This document shows positions 1-10,490 of a DNA stretch of 64,000 bases, one piece after another. The notes beneath the pieces were generated by a model. That model made no database searches, had not been told where the DNA came from, and saw only the letters and a program-made list of their open reading frames with translations. A program made the translations under genes and the position numbers. Source of the stretch: Choristoneura fumiferana. Lineage: Eukaryota; Arthropoda; Insecta; Lepidoptera; Tortricidae. The stretch is from contig NC_133472.1 of the NCBI RefSeq assembly GCF_025370935.1, positions 5,137,134 through 5,201,133 of the forward strand, read 5' to 3'. The stretch's first letter is position 1. Each line of letters starts with the position of its first letter.

Positions 1-1040
1 GCTCTTTTGAATCCTAAAGCCCTTTTAACGCCACAGGGTCCCAGGAAATAATACCACTGTCTTCTGAATCACTTCACTTTAATACTGCTAAATGAAGAAG
101 ATGCAGTATACTGTGGATTATGACTTGAGGATAAAAATCGTAGACCTTCGTCGGCATGCATTTGATAGTGACATCTTACGGGTGGAAAATAAACTAAAAA
201 TATTAAAAATGTGTGCAACTAGCACCATCTATACAGAAGTTGTAAAACAGAACTACAAAATGAGTACAGCTAACACCATCTGTTAAGAAATTATTTAACT
301 GAAATATGAAATGTATGTAAAACTGTGAAACAAACCCCGTTTAGAACATCCAAGAACTTGCATGCGAGTTGCATTACATCGCAGACTATTGAGGGACAAT
401 GCATTCAGTTGAACAAACAAATACAGCAATGTAGTGAAACTTGCATGCAAGTTCTCGCATGGTCTAAATGGGGCTTAACAGACGCGAGCGATACTAAAAT
501 AGAGTGCAATGTGGGATTGTAAATTAGAATCATGAGCACAGTGAGAGATTCAAAGTACACCAACCGGGCGAAAAATATTGCGTTGTCGAGTGATATGCTC
601 TTAGAATATCCTAGATTCACTGTCACCTACAAATTCTAGTCGCAAAAATGTCCCATCGCTAAATTCAGTTTACGCTGCGTGACAATCTTAACAAAATGAC
701 GGCTTTGACGTTTCAAAATGTTTTTAATGAGTTTGCAGGCGTATTTTGCCACAAATTTACTACATTATAAAACTATTTACTAAGTACTCGCCGAAAATAC
801 GATATGCCATCCTTTTTAAACGTCGTTAATGTATTATTTTTGCACTTTTATACGGAGCACTTCGGCATGTGGATTCGATAACGAAGCACGCGTTACTGAC
901 AGCGCAACTGTGCTTAGAAGGTGTTTAAGCACAGTTGTAGCAGGACACATTTTAAGCGTTAACAGGGTAAGTATGCTCTGCTTTTTTGTCCCCCCCTGTG
1001 AGAATTTTAATTTAACTGCTGCATTCCTTTCTCCACTTAC
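1..1040. other. Intron sequence past the last visible exon
   Basis: This stretch follows a splice donor at 1036-1040 (minus strand), so it should be intron of the ZP-N membrane-protein gene. It is AT-rich. A short inverted motif built on AACTTGCATGC occurs near 355-460 and resembles the arms of the hairpin element at 34836-35391. No exon, RNA gene or further element is recognised. Confidence 0.5.
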
Positions 1041-1255
1041 CTCATCCTGCGCTTCAGTCTTCAACACCCTAGTCAGCACGCTCCAGTTCTGAGGCACCGG
1101 TGGCTGAGGAGTCGGCTCCGGGACATCCTCATCGTCCTCCTCCCGATAGAGGGGGTTTCTGGCGGGAGGCAGCTCCGGAAGCAAGGGGAGAGGTGATGGC
1201 TGGTACTGGGACTGCTTTATGAGCTCGGGGGAGAAGAGATCTGGGCCACCTTTGC
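1041..1255 (-). CDS. ZP-N membrane protein gene, exon 12 (tail; last exon in window)
   Basis: The exon is 215 bp. It is preceded by acceptor TTTTCACAG and followed by donor GTAAGTGG. It opens with two bases that complete a Gly codon begun in the exon at 3145-3304, then gives 71 codons and ends in phase 0. The peptide is proline-rich and acidic: it starts KGGPDLFSPELIKQ, carries REEDDEDVPEP in the middle and ends SVLTRVLKTEAQDE. It has no signal, membrane segment or known domain, which fits a cytoplasmic tail. The coding sequence continues beyond the left edge of the window, so the C-terminus is not seen. A GC-rich minisatellite starts only about 38 bp upstream of its acceptor. Confidence 0.85.
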
Positions 1256-1293
1256 CTGTGAAAAGGTTGTAAATGGTTTATTGTTGCTGCGGT

Positions 1294-2515
1294 CGCCCCG
1301 TCCCACGTCTCTTCTGTGTGGCTTGCGCCCAAAGCAGACGGAAGAGACGAGGCGGAGACGCCCTCGACCAGTGTCCGCTACGTCACCGACGTGCCCCCGT
1401 CCCACGTCTCTTCTGTGTGGCTTGCGCCCAAAGCAGACAGAAGAGACGAGGCGGAGACGCCCTCGACCCGTGTCCGCCACGTCCCCGACGCGCCCCCGTC
1501 CCACGTCTCTTCTGTGTGGCTTGCGCTCAAAGCAGACAGAAGAGACGAGGCGGAGAAACCCTCGACCCGTGTCCGCTACGTCCCCGACGCGCCCCCGTCC
1601 CACGTCTCTACTGTGTGGCTTGCGCCCAAAGCAGACCGAAGAGACGAGGCGGAGACGCCCTCGACCCGTGTCCGCTACGTCCCCGACGCGCCCCCGTCCC
1701 ACGTCTCTTCTGTGTGGCTTGCGCTCAAAGCAGACAGAAGAGACGAGGCGGAGAAACCCTCGACCCGTGTCCGCTACGTCCCCGACGCGCCCCGTCCCAC
1801 GTCTCTTACTGTGTGGCTTGCGCCCAAAGCAGACCGAAGAGACGAGGCGGAGACGCCCTCGACCCGTGTCCGCTACGTCCCCGACGCGCCCCCGTCCCAC
1901 GTCTCTTCTGTGTGGCTTGCGCCCAAAGCAGACCGAAGAGACGAGGCGGAGACGCCCTCGACCCGTGTCCGCTACGTCCCCGACGCGCCCCCGTCCCACG
2001 TCTCTTCTGTGTGGCTTGCGCCCAAAGCAGACAGAAGAGACGAGGCGGAGACGCCCTCGACCCGTGTCCGCTACGTTCCCGACGCGCCCCCGTCCCAAGT
2101 CTCTTCTGTGTGGCTTGCGCCCAAAGCAGACAGAAGAGACGAGGCGGAGACGCCCTCGACCCGTGTCCGCTATGTTCCCGACGCGCCCCCGTCCCAAGTC
2201 TCTTTTGTGTGGCTTGCGCCCAAAGCAGACAGAAGAGACGAGGCGGAGACGCCCTCGACCCGTGTCCGCTATGTTCCCGACGCGCCCCCGTCCCAAGTCT
2301 CTTTTGTGTGGCTTGCGCCCAAAGCAGACAGAAGAGACGAGGCGGAGACGCCCTCGACCCGTGTCCGCTATGTTCCCGACGCGCCCCCGTCCCAAGTCTC
2401 TTTTGTGTGGCTTGCGCCCAAAGCAGACAGAAGAGACGAGGCGGAGACGCCCTCGACCCGTGTCCGCCACGTCCCCGACGCGCCCCCATCCCACCTCTGT
2501 GGCTTTCGCCCACCG
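1294..2515. repeat. 99-bp minisatellite, about 12 copies
   Basis: A GC-rich tandem array. The landmark GTGTGGCTTGCGCCC recurs near 1315, 1414, 1513, 1611, 1710, 1809, 1908, 2007, 2107, 2206, 2305 and 2404, and a decayed last unit ends near 2515. Units are 99 bp and nearly identical. One unit near 1790-1810 has a one-base loss and a one-base gain. Because 99 is a multiple of three and the unit lacks stops in most frames, five frames stay open for hundreds of codons; this is a by-product of the period. Each unit contains the inverted pair CGTCTCTTCT / AGAAGAGACG and could fold as a hairpin. The array lies in the intron before exon 12. Confidence 0.95.
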
Positions 2516-2608
2516 TAGAGCTGTTGAGTTCGCAGTTGGCAGTTAAGAGGAATTTGGATGATGAGTTTAAGAGCCTCTTGCAAGCTAATTTTAAACTCTA
2601 TTAAATAA

Positions 2609-3050
2609 TCTACTAGAGTTTACCCGCGGCGTCGCACGCGTAAACTATTCGATCTGGTACAATTGTAATTCGGGAATTTTAAAAAATTCCCCTGGGAATT
2701 CCGGAAATTTATATCGCACTGTCCAAAATTTAAATACTCTAAACTCAGCGGTTTAAATTTCAAGATTTTATCCCTATCCCGTGAGAATATCGGGATAAAA
2801 AGTAGCCTATGTGTTATTCCAGACGTGCAGCTACCTACATACCAAATTTCATGACTCTCAAGCCCAGCGGTTCTTAATACGAGATTTTATCCCTATCCCG
2901 TGGGAATATCGGGATAAAAAGTAGCCTATGTGTTATTCCAAAAATCCAGCTATCTACATACCAAATTTCATCCAAATCCGTCCAGCCGTTTTAGCGTGAA
3001 GGAGTTACAAACATACACAAATACTTTCGCATTTATAATATTAGTAGGAT
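2609..3050 (+). mobile_element. RTE-type non-LTR retrotransposon 3' tail
   Basis: The piece runs from a CCCGCGGCGTCGCACGCG stretch to the end ATTTATAATATTAGTAGGAT. It contains the recurring phrases CGGGATAAAAAGTAGCCTAT and CCAAATTTCATCCAAATCCG, seen also at 14280-14515, 24489-24715, 29080-29250 and, inverted, at 63235-63550. The CGGGATAAAAAGTAGCC segment is present twice here (near 2790 and 2910). The RTE assignment is from family knowledge of lepidopteran repeats. Confidence 0.65.
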
Positions 3051-3144
3051 TAAAGTAAGATTTTCTGCCTAACTAGATAGTCATAATCAACTGATTTAGT
3101 TGAGGGAAGCGTCATTTTAGATTATACTAGCTGTCGATCCTCAC

Positions 3145-3304
3145 CGATATACTTCTGCGGCGGTAGCGACAGTGGAACTCGCTCCATCTTTGGCGTCAGG
3201 GTCATGCCAGACGCGCTGCTGATGTCCGAGAAGTTCTCCCATTGTGCTTCGGGAAGCGTATGGTTTCGGATGGTAACGTCGAACTGGGGCGGCGGCGGCG
3301 GCAC
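3145..3304 (-). CDS. ZP-N membrane protein gene, exon 11 (tail, FDV motif)
   Basis: The exon is 160 bp, with acceptor TCGTCCCTAAG and donor GTGAGG. It begins in phase 0 with VPPPPPQFDVTIRNHTLPE and ends with one base that joins exon 12 as a Gly codon. After the proline run comes a segment rich in Ser/Asp (NFSDISSASG) and then PKMERVPLSLPPQKYI. Together with exon 6 (PPAFDVRVRVQR) it shows that the cytoplasmic tail carries two copies of a Pro-rich + FDV + beta-like motif. Function is unknown. Confidence 0.85.
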
Positions 3305-3401
3305 CTTAGGGACGAGAAAAGTCAAAGTCAAAGTCAAAATATGAGGCTGGTGAGGTGCTGAGGTTTTCTATGAAATAGCTGTTTCTTTACCCAGATTTTA
3401 G

Positions 3402-3562
3402 AAATTACTGGCACTTGAGGTATCCCATCTTAGGCCTCCAGGTTGGCAACGCATCTGCAATACCCCTGGTGTTGCAGGTGTTTATGGGCGGTGGTGATCT
3501 CTTACCATCAGGAGACCCACTTGCTCGTTTGCCATCCAGTCGAATAAAAAAAAAAAAAAAAA
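3402..3562 (+). mobile_element. LINE/SINE 3' fragment with A-tail
   Basis: It contains ATCTGCAATACCCCTGGTG and GATCTCTTACCATCAGGAGA and ends in a run of about 17 A. The same sequence recurs inverted at 52080-52310 and 62888-63160. A 3' end followed by poly(A) is typical of a retroposed non-LTR element. Confidence 0.7.
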
Positions 3563-3657
3563 GATTTTTGTATTGGTCCCATGGGAAAAGTTGTTCAGTA
3601 TGACCGTCCTTATCGCCTTTCGTTATTCCTGATCACCGATTAAAAATCACAACCGAA

Positions 3658-4022
3658 TAGCACAGGAAAAATAGTATATTTTGGCGGCAAAATATGTACA
3701 TCAATGAAACTTTGTTTATAACTTTATCTTGGCACTAAAAATGAGGATCTGCTGAGTCTGCTGCTGTCTGCATCATAGGATCAATATTTTACGAGGACGA
3801 AATATGAAGGGTTTTTGTTGAAAACATAAAAAACAAAATATTTTCTTTTTAACTCGACCAATTTCGGCCCCTGCCCATACCCCCTAGGAGAGGGCGCCTA
3901 AATTTTGGTAGGACTCGGCAGATCCTCATTTCTAGTGTCAAGATAAAAGTTATAAACAAAGTTTCATTGATGTACATGTTTTGCCGCCAAAACGTCGTAT
4001 TAAGTCCTATTTTACCTGTGCT
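3658..4022. repeat. Long inverted repeat (hairpin element)
   Basis: The left arm (about 3658-3755, containing TGTACATCAATGAAACTTTG) is matched in reverse complement by 3915-4022 (CAAAGTTTCATTGATGTACA), arms of about 100 bp around a loop of about 160 bp. It is probably a non-autonomous DNA transposon. It lies in the intron between exons 10 and 11. Confidence 0.8.
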
Positions 4023-4770
4023 AGAATGCTCATGTGGATGTCACCACAGTAGCACGTATACTAAACGCGATCCTGAAAAAAACCGAATCCGCAAAAAACG
4101 GAACGTTGCCGTGGGAAAGGGCTCTTCCCCTTTGTCAAAGTACAAGCCCGACTGGGCATACGATTTTTATAAAACAAGGCGTAATTTTATATAACAAACT
4201 AGACCGAATCGATTCGCGCGAGTGAACGCTGCAGTGCTAAAAATGCCGAATTGTTCAGTTTTCCGCTGTAAAAAGAGATCTGGGACATCAAGCTTGCAAA
4301 AAGATGGTGTTACATTTCACATGGAAGTAAATTGTTATCGTATTATTGCTATTTGATTACATTTAAACAACAAAGTCGCACATTTTATCACAATATTATT
4401 ATCGGATTCGTTTACTAACATTGAGTCCGCTAATCCGTACAAATTTCGGATCGGTCAGGCGATAAATCCGACTTTTCGCGGATGAACAACTTCGTGATCG
4501 TGATGTTACTGTCAATGTGTGTTTTGAGTCATCTGTACACGAATCATTAGTGTATTGTTGGATTATTTATGTGTTAACGTCGTCATTACAGTCAGTTGGC
4601 AGTTTTGTTTTTGCATGTAAGTGTGCGGAACTGCACTTGTGTGCACATTTCCCCCGCAACAAACGCCAGAACTTAAAGGCTACTCCCTTCCGGTAGGAAG
4701 CCCGCGTTGCTCTAAGGCTCTTAGCGATAAGCAAATTCTTCGTAGACGTAGTCGCGGGCAACAGCTAAAG

Positions 4771-4980
4771 TACAATTCAATAGAATCTGTCAATTTTCTA
4801 CATATTTAAGACACCCTATCGTGGGCACACTTGATTATATATGTTCCTGTTGTTGCAATTGTGATCTAAAAGGAATCAAAAAAGAATAATAGTCACATCA
4901 CAAAGCCTTAGGCAGCCCGGTGTTTATATTAGTAGGCTGGAAGTGTCTACAGGATTGTCAGATTCTATTGAATTGGAGTT
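4771..4980. mobile_element. Short TIR element (MITE)
   Basis: It begins AATTCAATAGAATCTGTCA and ends with the inverted form TGTCAGATTCTATTGAATT. A related copy with the same ends and the internal phrase GGCAGCCCTGTGTTTATATT is at 29418-29625. It ends about 30 bp from the GC donor of exon 10. Confidence 0.7.
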
Positions 4981-5003
4981 TAGTTCACTATACACCTGTT
5001 ATT

Positions 5004-5009
5004 ACTCGC
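5004..5009 (-). other. Predicted GC splice donor of exon 10
   Basis: On the minus strand the exon end reads AAACAG followed by GCGAGT, which matches the minority GC-AG intron consensus. It is supported only by reading-frame continuity into exon 11, not by transcript data. Confidence 0.6.
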
Positions 5010-5124
5010 CTGTTTATACTCGGTGACCAAACGCTTGTGGCGTTCGATGTCTTCGATGGTTTTCTTCTCGGTAATTGTGCGGAGAAACACGTCGTCGACC
5101 ACATGAGAAGTTATCTCCGGTTTT
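5010..5124 (-). CDS. ZP-N membrane protein gene, exon 10 (tail)
   Basis: The exon is 115 bp. Acceptor TTACCGCAG at its start; one base completes an Arg codon from exon 9, then 38 codons run from KPEITSHVVDDVFLRT to KRLVTEYKQ. The middle is charged and probably helical (TEKKTIEDIERHKR). To join exon 11 in phase 0 it must end at CAG before GCGAGT, a GC donor. The next GT downstream (14 bp further) would shift exon 11 into a frame that soon stops. Confidence 0.75.
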
Positions 5125-5177
5125 CTGCGGTAACACAATGGTATCTTCAATACAATAAGTTTTTTTGTAAAGTTCGT

Positions 5178-5440
5178 GTTTATGCTGGATCTAGGCGACA
5201 TATTTAAAATGACTTTTTATGCTCTAGTGCATAAAGTAAAATCTTCGTCTGAGACCAAGGCAATCAATCAACAAAAAAGTTTCTAAGTACATATTTTTTT
5301 AAATATTTTTTTATTTATATAAAACTAAAAATCAATGAAATTAGATCAATAAAACTTAAAAAAAATATATAATAGTAATGCTTGAACAATAAAAGGTACA
5401 TAGTAATTGAACAAATGTTTCCACTGTTGCTTTTTAGTTT
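5178..5440. repeat. Intronic segment repeated at 42207-42484
   Basis: From GTTTATGCTGGATCTAGGCG to TGTTTCCACTGTTGCT this intron piece matches 42207-42484 at moderate identity with small indels. The shared block stops just short of exon 9, so it is either a dispersed repeat or a copied intron fragment. No terminal repeats are evident. Confidence 0.7.
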
Positions 5441-5445
5441 CTTAC

Positions 5446-5552
5446 CTGGCTGGCAGGATAGGAGTCTCCGGGATGGGTTCCAGGCTCTCCAGCAGCAGCT
5501 CATGCTCCTCAGTCTCCAGACGCTCGCTCATCACAGGCGGTGGTGGTGGTTT
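5446..5552 (-). CDS. ZP-N membrane protein gene, exon 9 (tail, KPPPPP)
   Basis: The exon is 107 bp, acceptor GGTGATTGCAG, donor GTAAGAAAC. It starts in phase 0 with KPPPPPVMSERLETEEHE, has a Leu/Glu-rich stretch (LLLESLEPIPETP) and ends with two bases that make Arg with exon 10. Like exon 11 it opens with a five-proline run right at the splice site. This run could bind SH3, WW or EVH1 domains, but that is inference. Confidence 0.85.
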
Positions 5553-5637
5553 CTGCAATCACCAATAGTAACAATGGCAACCCCAACGCAAAATGAAGTT
5601 GACATTATAGCCCATTCTTTTTGTTTTCTTAATTTAT

Positions 5638-5780
5638 GGGGCTGTTTCACCATCCATTGATTAGTGTTAACTGGCGGTTAGGTGTGATGCCGTCTCTATT
5701 TGTTTTGTTCGAATAGACGGAGACGGCATCACATTTAACCGTCGGTTTACGCTAATCAATGGATGGTGAAACCAGCCCCT
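5638..5780. mobile_element. Palindromic MITE, GGGGCTGTTTCACC family
   Basis: It begins GGGGCTGTTTCACCATCC and ends GGATGGTGAAACCAGCCCC. The inner arms pair around a short AT loop (GATGCCGTCTC / GAGACGGCATC). Other copies: about 10494-10605, 20723-20834, 27818-27925 and 59196-59318. Confidence 0.85.
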
Positions 5781-5829
5781 TAATCAGGCACTACCTACTT
5801 TGCAGAGATCCATATCAATGAACTGAAAC

Positions 5830-6170
5830 AATTACTTTGCTTACCCGCAACCTTATGATAGCTACGTTTATGCAAGAAATGTGTGTTCAGGCAGTTCCTC
5901 CACCTCCACACTATAAGAACACACACAAATCCAACAAACCCATCTATTACCACCACCACACTACACTGACATGTTTCGAACTCAACATCTGGTAGCATGG
6001 TGAACGGTTGTGATGCTCTGAAGATGAGCATGGTAGAGTCCGAACGCGTCAGTGTAGTGTGGTGCTGATAGATGGTTTAGTGTGATTTGTGTGTCTTCTA
6101 GGAACTGAAACACACATTTCTTGCATAAACTTAGCTATCATAAGGTCGCGGGTGAGTAAAGTAGGTAATT
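5830..6170. mobile_element. Hairpin MITE with arms of about 55 bp
   Basis: The left arm CCTTATGATAGCTACGTTTA (near 5850) pairs with TAAACTTAGCTATCATAAGG (near 6125). The arms end in the CTTTGCTTACCCGC / GCGGGTGAGTAAAG pair. A partial copy lies at about 35595-35690. Confidence 0.75.
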
Positions 6171-6376
6171 GTATCAATTCATTATTGTTTTTTCTAAATC
6201 ACGATGCTTTTGATCAGGGTGAGATTAACCATAAGGCAGAGTAGGCTGTTAAGAGTAAAGTAGGTAATTGTATCAATTCAATATTGTTATTTCTAAATCA
6301 CGATGCTTTTTATCAGGGGGTCATTAACCATAAGGCAGAGTAGGCTGTTAAGAGTAACATAGGTAATTGAGGGCTA
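6154..6376. repeat. 99-bp tandem duplication, 2.2 copies
   Basis: The unit GAGTAAAGTAGGTAATTGTA...GCAGAGTAGGCTGTTAA starts at 6154 and again at 6253, with a decayed third start at 6352. It overlaps the right arm of the preceding hairpin, so the array arose from that arm plus flank. Confidence 0.8.
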
Positions 6377-6791
6377 TCACGTATGAATTCGCCACTAGAA
6401 GCGCTAGTGTAGCGTGAGGTCTCCTAAATGTCAAATCTCATAGTTTTTGAGTGAGCTACGCGGGTTTATTTATAATTAGTATAATTTTGTGAATATTTTG
6501 CAATATCTGAAATTAATTATGGCAAATATGCGTTCCGGGGCAATGAATATCTGTGTTTTGAGACAGTTTTGTCTTTCGGAAACCTTTGTCCTCCCTTTTT
6601 TCCGAACAAAACGGGGACTATGCAACGCTGTGGCATGCTCGATATTTATATGGTACGGTTTTAAGGTGTATTAAATATGATTTTAATCTAAACTTTGTTT
6701 TCACGCCCGTAATAACAGACTTTCAAAGCCATACTTAAAAACCTCACGCAACAGTGCGCCATCTAGTGGGACAAAAAACGATAGCCCTCAT
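6368..6791. mobile_element. Non-autonomous element, GAGGGCTATCG ends
   Basis: About 420 bp with imperfect inverted ends (GAGGGCTATC at left, CGATAGCCCTC at right). A near-full copy with very similar interior (ATGCGTTCCGGGGCAATGAA) is at 62385-62801. No coding capacity. Confidence 0.75.
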
Positions 6792-6807
6792 TGGAAATGT
6801 TATTTTT

Positions 6808-6952
6808 CTCAAAAATGTCCGTAAAAGAAGTAAAAGTCTACATTATTCCTTACATATCAGAAGGCTAAGTGCATAGTTTATGGTCAGCGAGAGACGAGAA
6901 ATTTAAAAGTTAAAAAGATTGCAGACGCGCTAGCTCGACAATAATTTATTTT
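6808..6952. repeat. Dispersed repeat shared with 48230-48357
   Basis: Both copies contain TCAAAAATGTCCGTAAAAG, GTGCATAGTTTATGGT and GCTAGCTCGACAATAAT. Class unknown. Confidence 0.6.
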
Positions 6953-7183
6953 GTTGGTTAGGTTACGTTTATTGGTTAGGTTAGTTAGACCTACAGACGG
7001 GACCCCGTGAAGTGGGGGCTCGTAGGGGGTCTTGTGCACAGACCCCGTGTACTCTTATAACAAAGACGGTACCGATTACTTACTTGTTCGTGAATTCGGA
7101 AACGGAAAGTTGCCGGATAGAATTACTTAAGTGTCCATTATTTTTGGTTTCGATGTGTTTGGACATAGAGACTATGGTCTTAC

Positions 7184-7294
7184 CTTAATATGGAACATCC
7201 TGGCGTGTGACCGGTCAGTGACCTCGGTGACTGAGTGTGTGTCCGTCATCTCAGTGTTAAGTGACACGATGGAGCGCGGGCGCCGCGACCACTC
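7184..7294 (-). CDS. ZP-N membrane protein gene, exon 8 (tail)
   Basis: The exon is 111 bp (37 codons), phase 0 at both ends, acceptor CACAACTAACCAG and donor GTAAGACC. It reads EWSRRPRSIVSLN, then a Thr/Ser-rich part (TEMTDTHSVTEVTDRS), and ends ARMFHIK. It joins the RQ end of exon 7 and the KPPPPP start of exon 9. It sits just left of the duplicated block, so it exists once in the window. Confidence 0.85.
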
Positions 7295-7645
7295 CTGGTT
7301 AGTTGTGATTGGTTGATGTTAGAATGAGGTGCGGTATGAATGGTCGAATGATTTAAAGACGACGTTAACAGGTTCGTTTTGGATGGCGTTTCGAGATTTG
7401 AGACGTCATCAAAATGACATTTTTTTTTTAATTTATTTGTTGCGATTTTCCCAAAAATATTACAGGCTGTTTCACTTTTCTCTGATAGGTTGCTGATATT
7501 TTACGTAACAGATATAATTTATGATGCTGCTTTTGATTATTTTATTCGATTGAATGTGGATTAAATAGACACGGAACCACTGTCACTTTCCACATAAAAT
7601 AAGTGGAACTAAGTAACATGCTCATCATCTCAGCCTAAGCCTATA

Positions 7646-8454
7646 CAGGCTGTAATCGTTAAGTGTGCCCAGGCGATTATTCAACAACTATAACAGATAT
7701 GAAAAAACTGTGAACTGATATCGAAAGTAGGTACGTTGCCTGATGAGTATAATGACATCATTGACTTTTTACAAATAAAAAGAGAAATAGGTATCCATAA
7801 TTTTGACATCAAACACTCCCATACATTTAGTACGAGATTAGTAGAAAGGTTTTAGTTTCCTTATTTTAAATAGTTATTTGTGTCACAAGGGAGCAAAATG
7901 GTGTATTTACGGCGAGGGCGTAAATTGAATCCAGAATGTAGCGAAGGATTCTACAATAGAATCCTGAGCGTAGCGAGGGATTCTAAAGTAGAATCCTGAG
8001 CGTAATGAGGGATTCAAGTGTTAACGCCCAAGATGAAAATAATTTTGCTCCCGAGTGGCTCGTACAACTTTTCACACCAAGACCGAGCATTAAGAAACAT
8101 GAAAAAAATATTATTATAGAACAACCAGCATAGAAAACGGCGTGGCTTTACAATTATCAACTTCGAAAAATGTCATTTGCAATAAAACACTTAGAAAAGC
8201 CTTGAACAGAAAAGTTGCACTTTGCTCCCTCTCGTCAGGGAGGAAAAGTTACTTTTCTGAAGGAGAGGTGTGAAAAGGTTATTTTATAAGCTTAGTACTG
8301 ATATTTAAGGAAACTATTTAATAACCTAACAAACAAAGTAATATTTTTTTTTTAATAAAAAAGTCAATGATGTTTTACTCATCAGTTCACAGTTTTTTGA
8401 TATCTGTTATAGTTATTGAATTTTCGCCTGGGCACACTTAACGATTACAGCCTG
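7646..8454. mobile_element. TIR DNA transposon (non-autonomous) inside a SINE
   Basis: It starts CAGGCTGTAATCGTTAAGTG and ends with the inverted form CACTTAACGATTACAGCCTG; the arms extend through ATAACAGATAT. TATA flanks both sides (7642-7645, 8455-8458). The outer flanks are pieces of SINE family 2 (CATCTCAGCCTA... and GTTCCCACGCAAGCCCAGTG). The interior contains a GGGAGCAAAATGGTGTATTT module found alone at 41330-41735. No transposase. Confidence 0.85.
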
Positions 8455-8988
8455 TATACATGCTTTGGCTGCAGTTCCCACGCAAGCCCAGTGCTGATTA
8501 GGAATTTCACTCACAACATCGAATTTCTACGTAAGATAAAATATTTCCTCTATCGTATAATTAGCAAAATCTCATGGTAAATTTCAATGTAATAGTTAAT
8601 GTAAATTGAATTTTCCACCGTTAAGCTCCTCATATTTTTAAATAGATACCTGAGTAAATATATATCTGACAGATAAAGTACATATCTGGATATAAACAGA
8701 GAGTAGTGAAAAAGCCCTTAAAGACGAATGATAACTGGATTATGTATCCAAGTGACATTTTTTTAATATTTGTTATGTTTATCCAACAGTTAATAGCAAC
8801 TTTGTCACTAAAAACTTCAAGTGAATAATATTAACACACACAAATCCAAACACAGAATTAGTGAATCAGTTGGAACGAAGGGCGAAGTTTATATTTAAAT
8901 AAAATGAAAATCTGTGCGTTTCCGCAAAATTACTCGTGCTTCCGAATTCATACCTCTTCCATTTTCTTTATCTGACTTTGGGGGCCCC

Positions 8989-9230
8989 GTGAGGTGGGGG
9001 CCTCGTGATGTTGAGGCCCCGTGGGATCGGGCCCCATTTGGCGGCGGCCCCGTGGCTTAAGGCCCCATAAGGCTGGAGCCCCGTGGAGTGGGACCCCGTG
9101 AGGTGGGGGCCTCGCGATGTTGAGGCCCCGTGGGATCGGGCCCCATTTGGCGGCGGCCCCGTGGCTTAAGGCCCCATAAGGCTGGAGCCCCGTGGAGTGG
9201 GACCCCGTGAGGTGGGGGCCGCCCGTAAGG
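8989..9230. repeat. GC-rich 109-bp tandem repeat, copy A
   Basis: GTGAGGTGGGGGCC recurs at 8989, 9098 and 9207: two full units and a part unit. Each unit has many GGCCCC and CCCCGTG words. The equivalent array in copy B starts at 19237. A related flank (CCCCGTGAAGTGGGGGCT) is at about 7000-7060. Several frames are open through it but show no domain. Confidence 0.9.
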
Positions 9231-9259
9231 GGGCTCTTGGGAACAGACCACGTGTACAA

Positions 9260-10490
9260 ACACGGTACCGTTACTTACATATTCATGAATTCGGAAACCG
9301 AAAATTGCCGAAGAGAATTACTTTAGTCAACATTTTTTTTAAAGCTCTTAAGTATAAACTGCGCCTAATACACTAACGTGCAAAAATAACGGGTCAGTTC
9401 TTATTTTTCCCACACAGTATAAAAGAAACCCCCTAGACCCCTAGTATGAAACTGATCTGTCATTTTTCCGCGTCACTAATCAGTGTAGGACCAACTGAAT
9501 CGTGAGTGACCGACTGTGGAACCTTTTCTTCGTATAAGTCATAGCGACATCGCATTGCTTGACAAAGAAATTCTTTATGTATATGACACTTACTGTGAAA
9601 ACGTTCTACGGTGGGTCAGGAATCAAACGATTCGACTGTACACAAATCACAGTCAAATCAAAACACTCAAATGAAAACATTGTTACTGTTAATATTTTTA
9701 TGATAACTAACATAGTTCGAGACTTAACTACAACATATATTTATTGCTAAAACACCTCGTTTCGCCCACATTGCAGGGGTCATGGTCACGAGATGGTTAG
9801 GATATCACGTACTCGTTTAGGCACGCGATTTTCGGACTACCCACAAATAAATTTCCTGTACCAGCCGGCGTATTATAATTAAGGTCTCTACCAACCGTAT
9901 CATACCATGACCGTAACAGTCTAGGAATAGTCTCATACCTACTTTTCAATACAAAGAATATTATTTTTGATTGGCACTTTGTCGTGCAATTTAGGCAATA
10001 AATATAGAAGTGATTAAGTCCTAATATATATTAGTTATGTATGGGTGAGAGTCACATATATTTAAAACACTATATTATGGTAATTTCAATGCAGTTTGGG
10101 ATCGTGTTCATGAGTCCTCAAAATTAATTTATTTTAGTTAATGTGCGATTTATGAAATGCCAATTAATGAGAGGTAATTTTGAATGTGCACATACTCGTT
10201 ATTACTTAATAACAATTCACCGGTTAATACTCAGTCTCTAATAATATAACACCTTCTGACGTGCTTTTTTACCTAACTCCTAGTCACATATGATCTCCTG
10301 GTACTAATATGTAGACTATTTAGAGAACTGACCTGACCTGAACTGACCACGTAACCAATGCTCAGCCATTTCCATTTCATTTCGAACCTCGTCAACTCCT
10401 AACCTCCTGGTGATGTTATGGAATTTTACAAACATCGTGCGGCTACCAATAAGGCTGGTTTAAGGACTTATTCATATCTAATTGAATAAT
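9260..10490. other. Intron, AT-rich, nothing recognised
   Basis: No exon, tRNA or clear element was found. Its equivalent in copy B (19510-20720) is nearly identical. A MITE of the GGGGCTGTTTCACC family follows at about 10494-10605. Confidence 0.4.

Noticed and set aside
1217..2604. Long open frames (400-443 codons plus, 425 minus) over the minisatellite
   Set aside because: The period is 99 bp and the unit lacks stops in five frames, so all stay open together. No start context, splice fit or known domain favours any one; the array lies in an intron.
4996..5009. GT donor downstream of exon 10
   Set aside because: Using it would add 14 bp and put exon 11 in a frame with an early stop, so the GC donor was preferred.
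8948..9259. Gly/Pro/Arg-rich minus-strand frames (also 19196-19507)
   Set aside because: They are translations of the 109-bp tandem repeat. The terminal KKMEE followed by GTATGA looks like an exon end but has no acceptor or matching phase.
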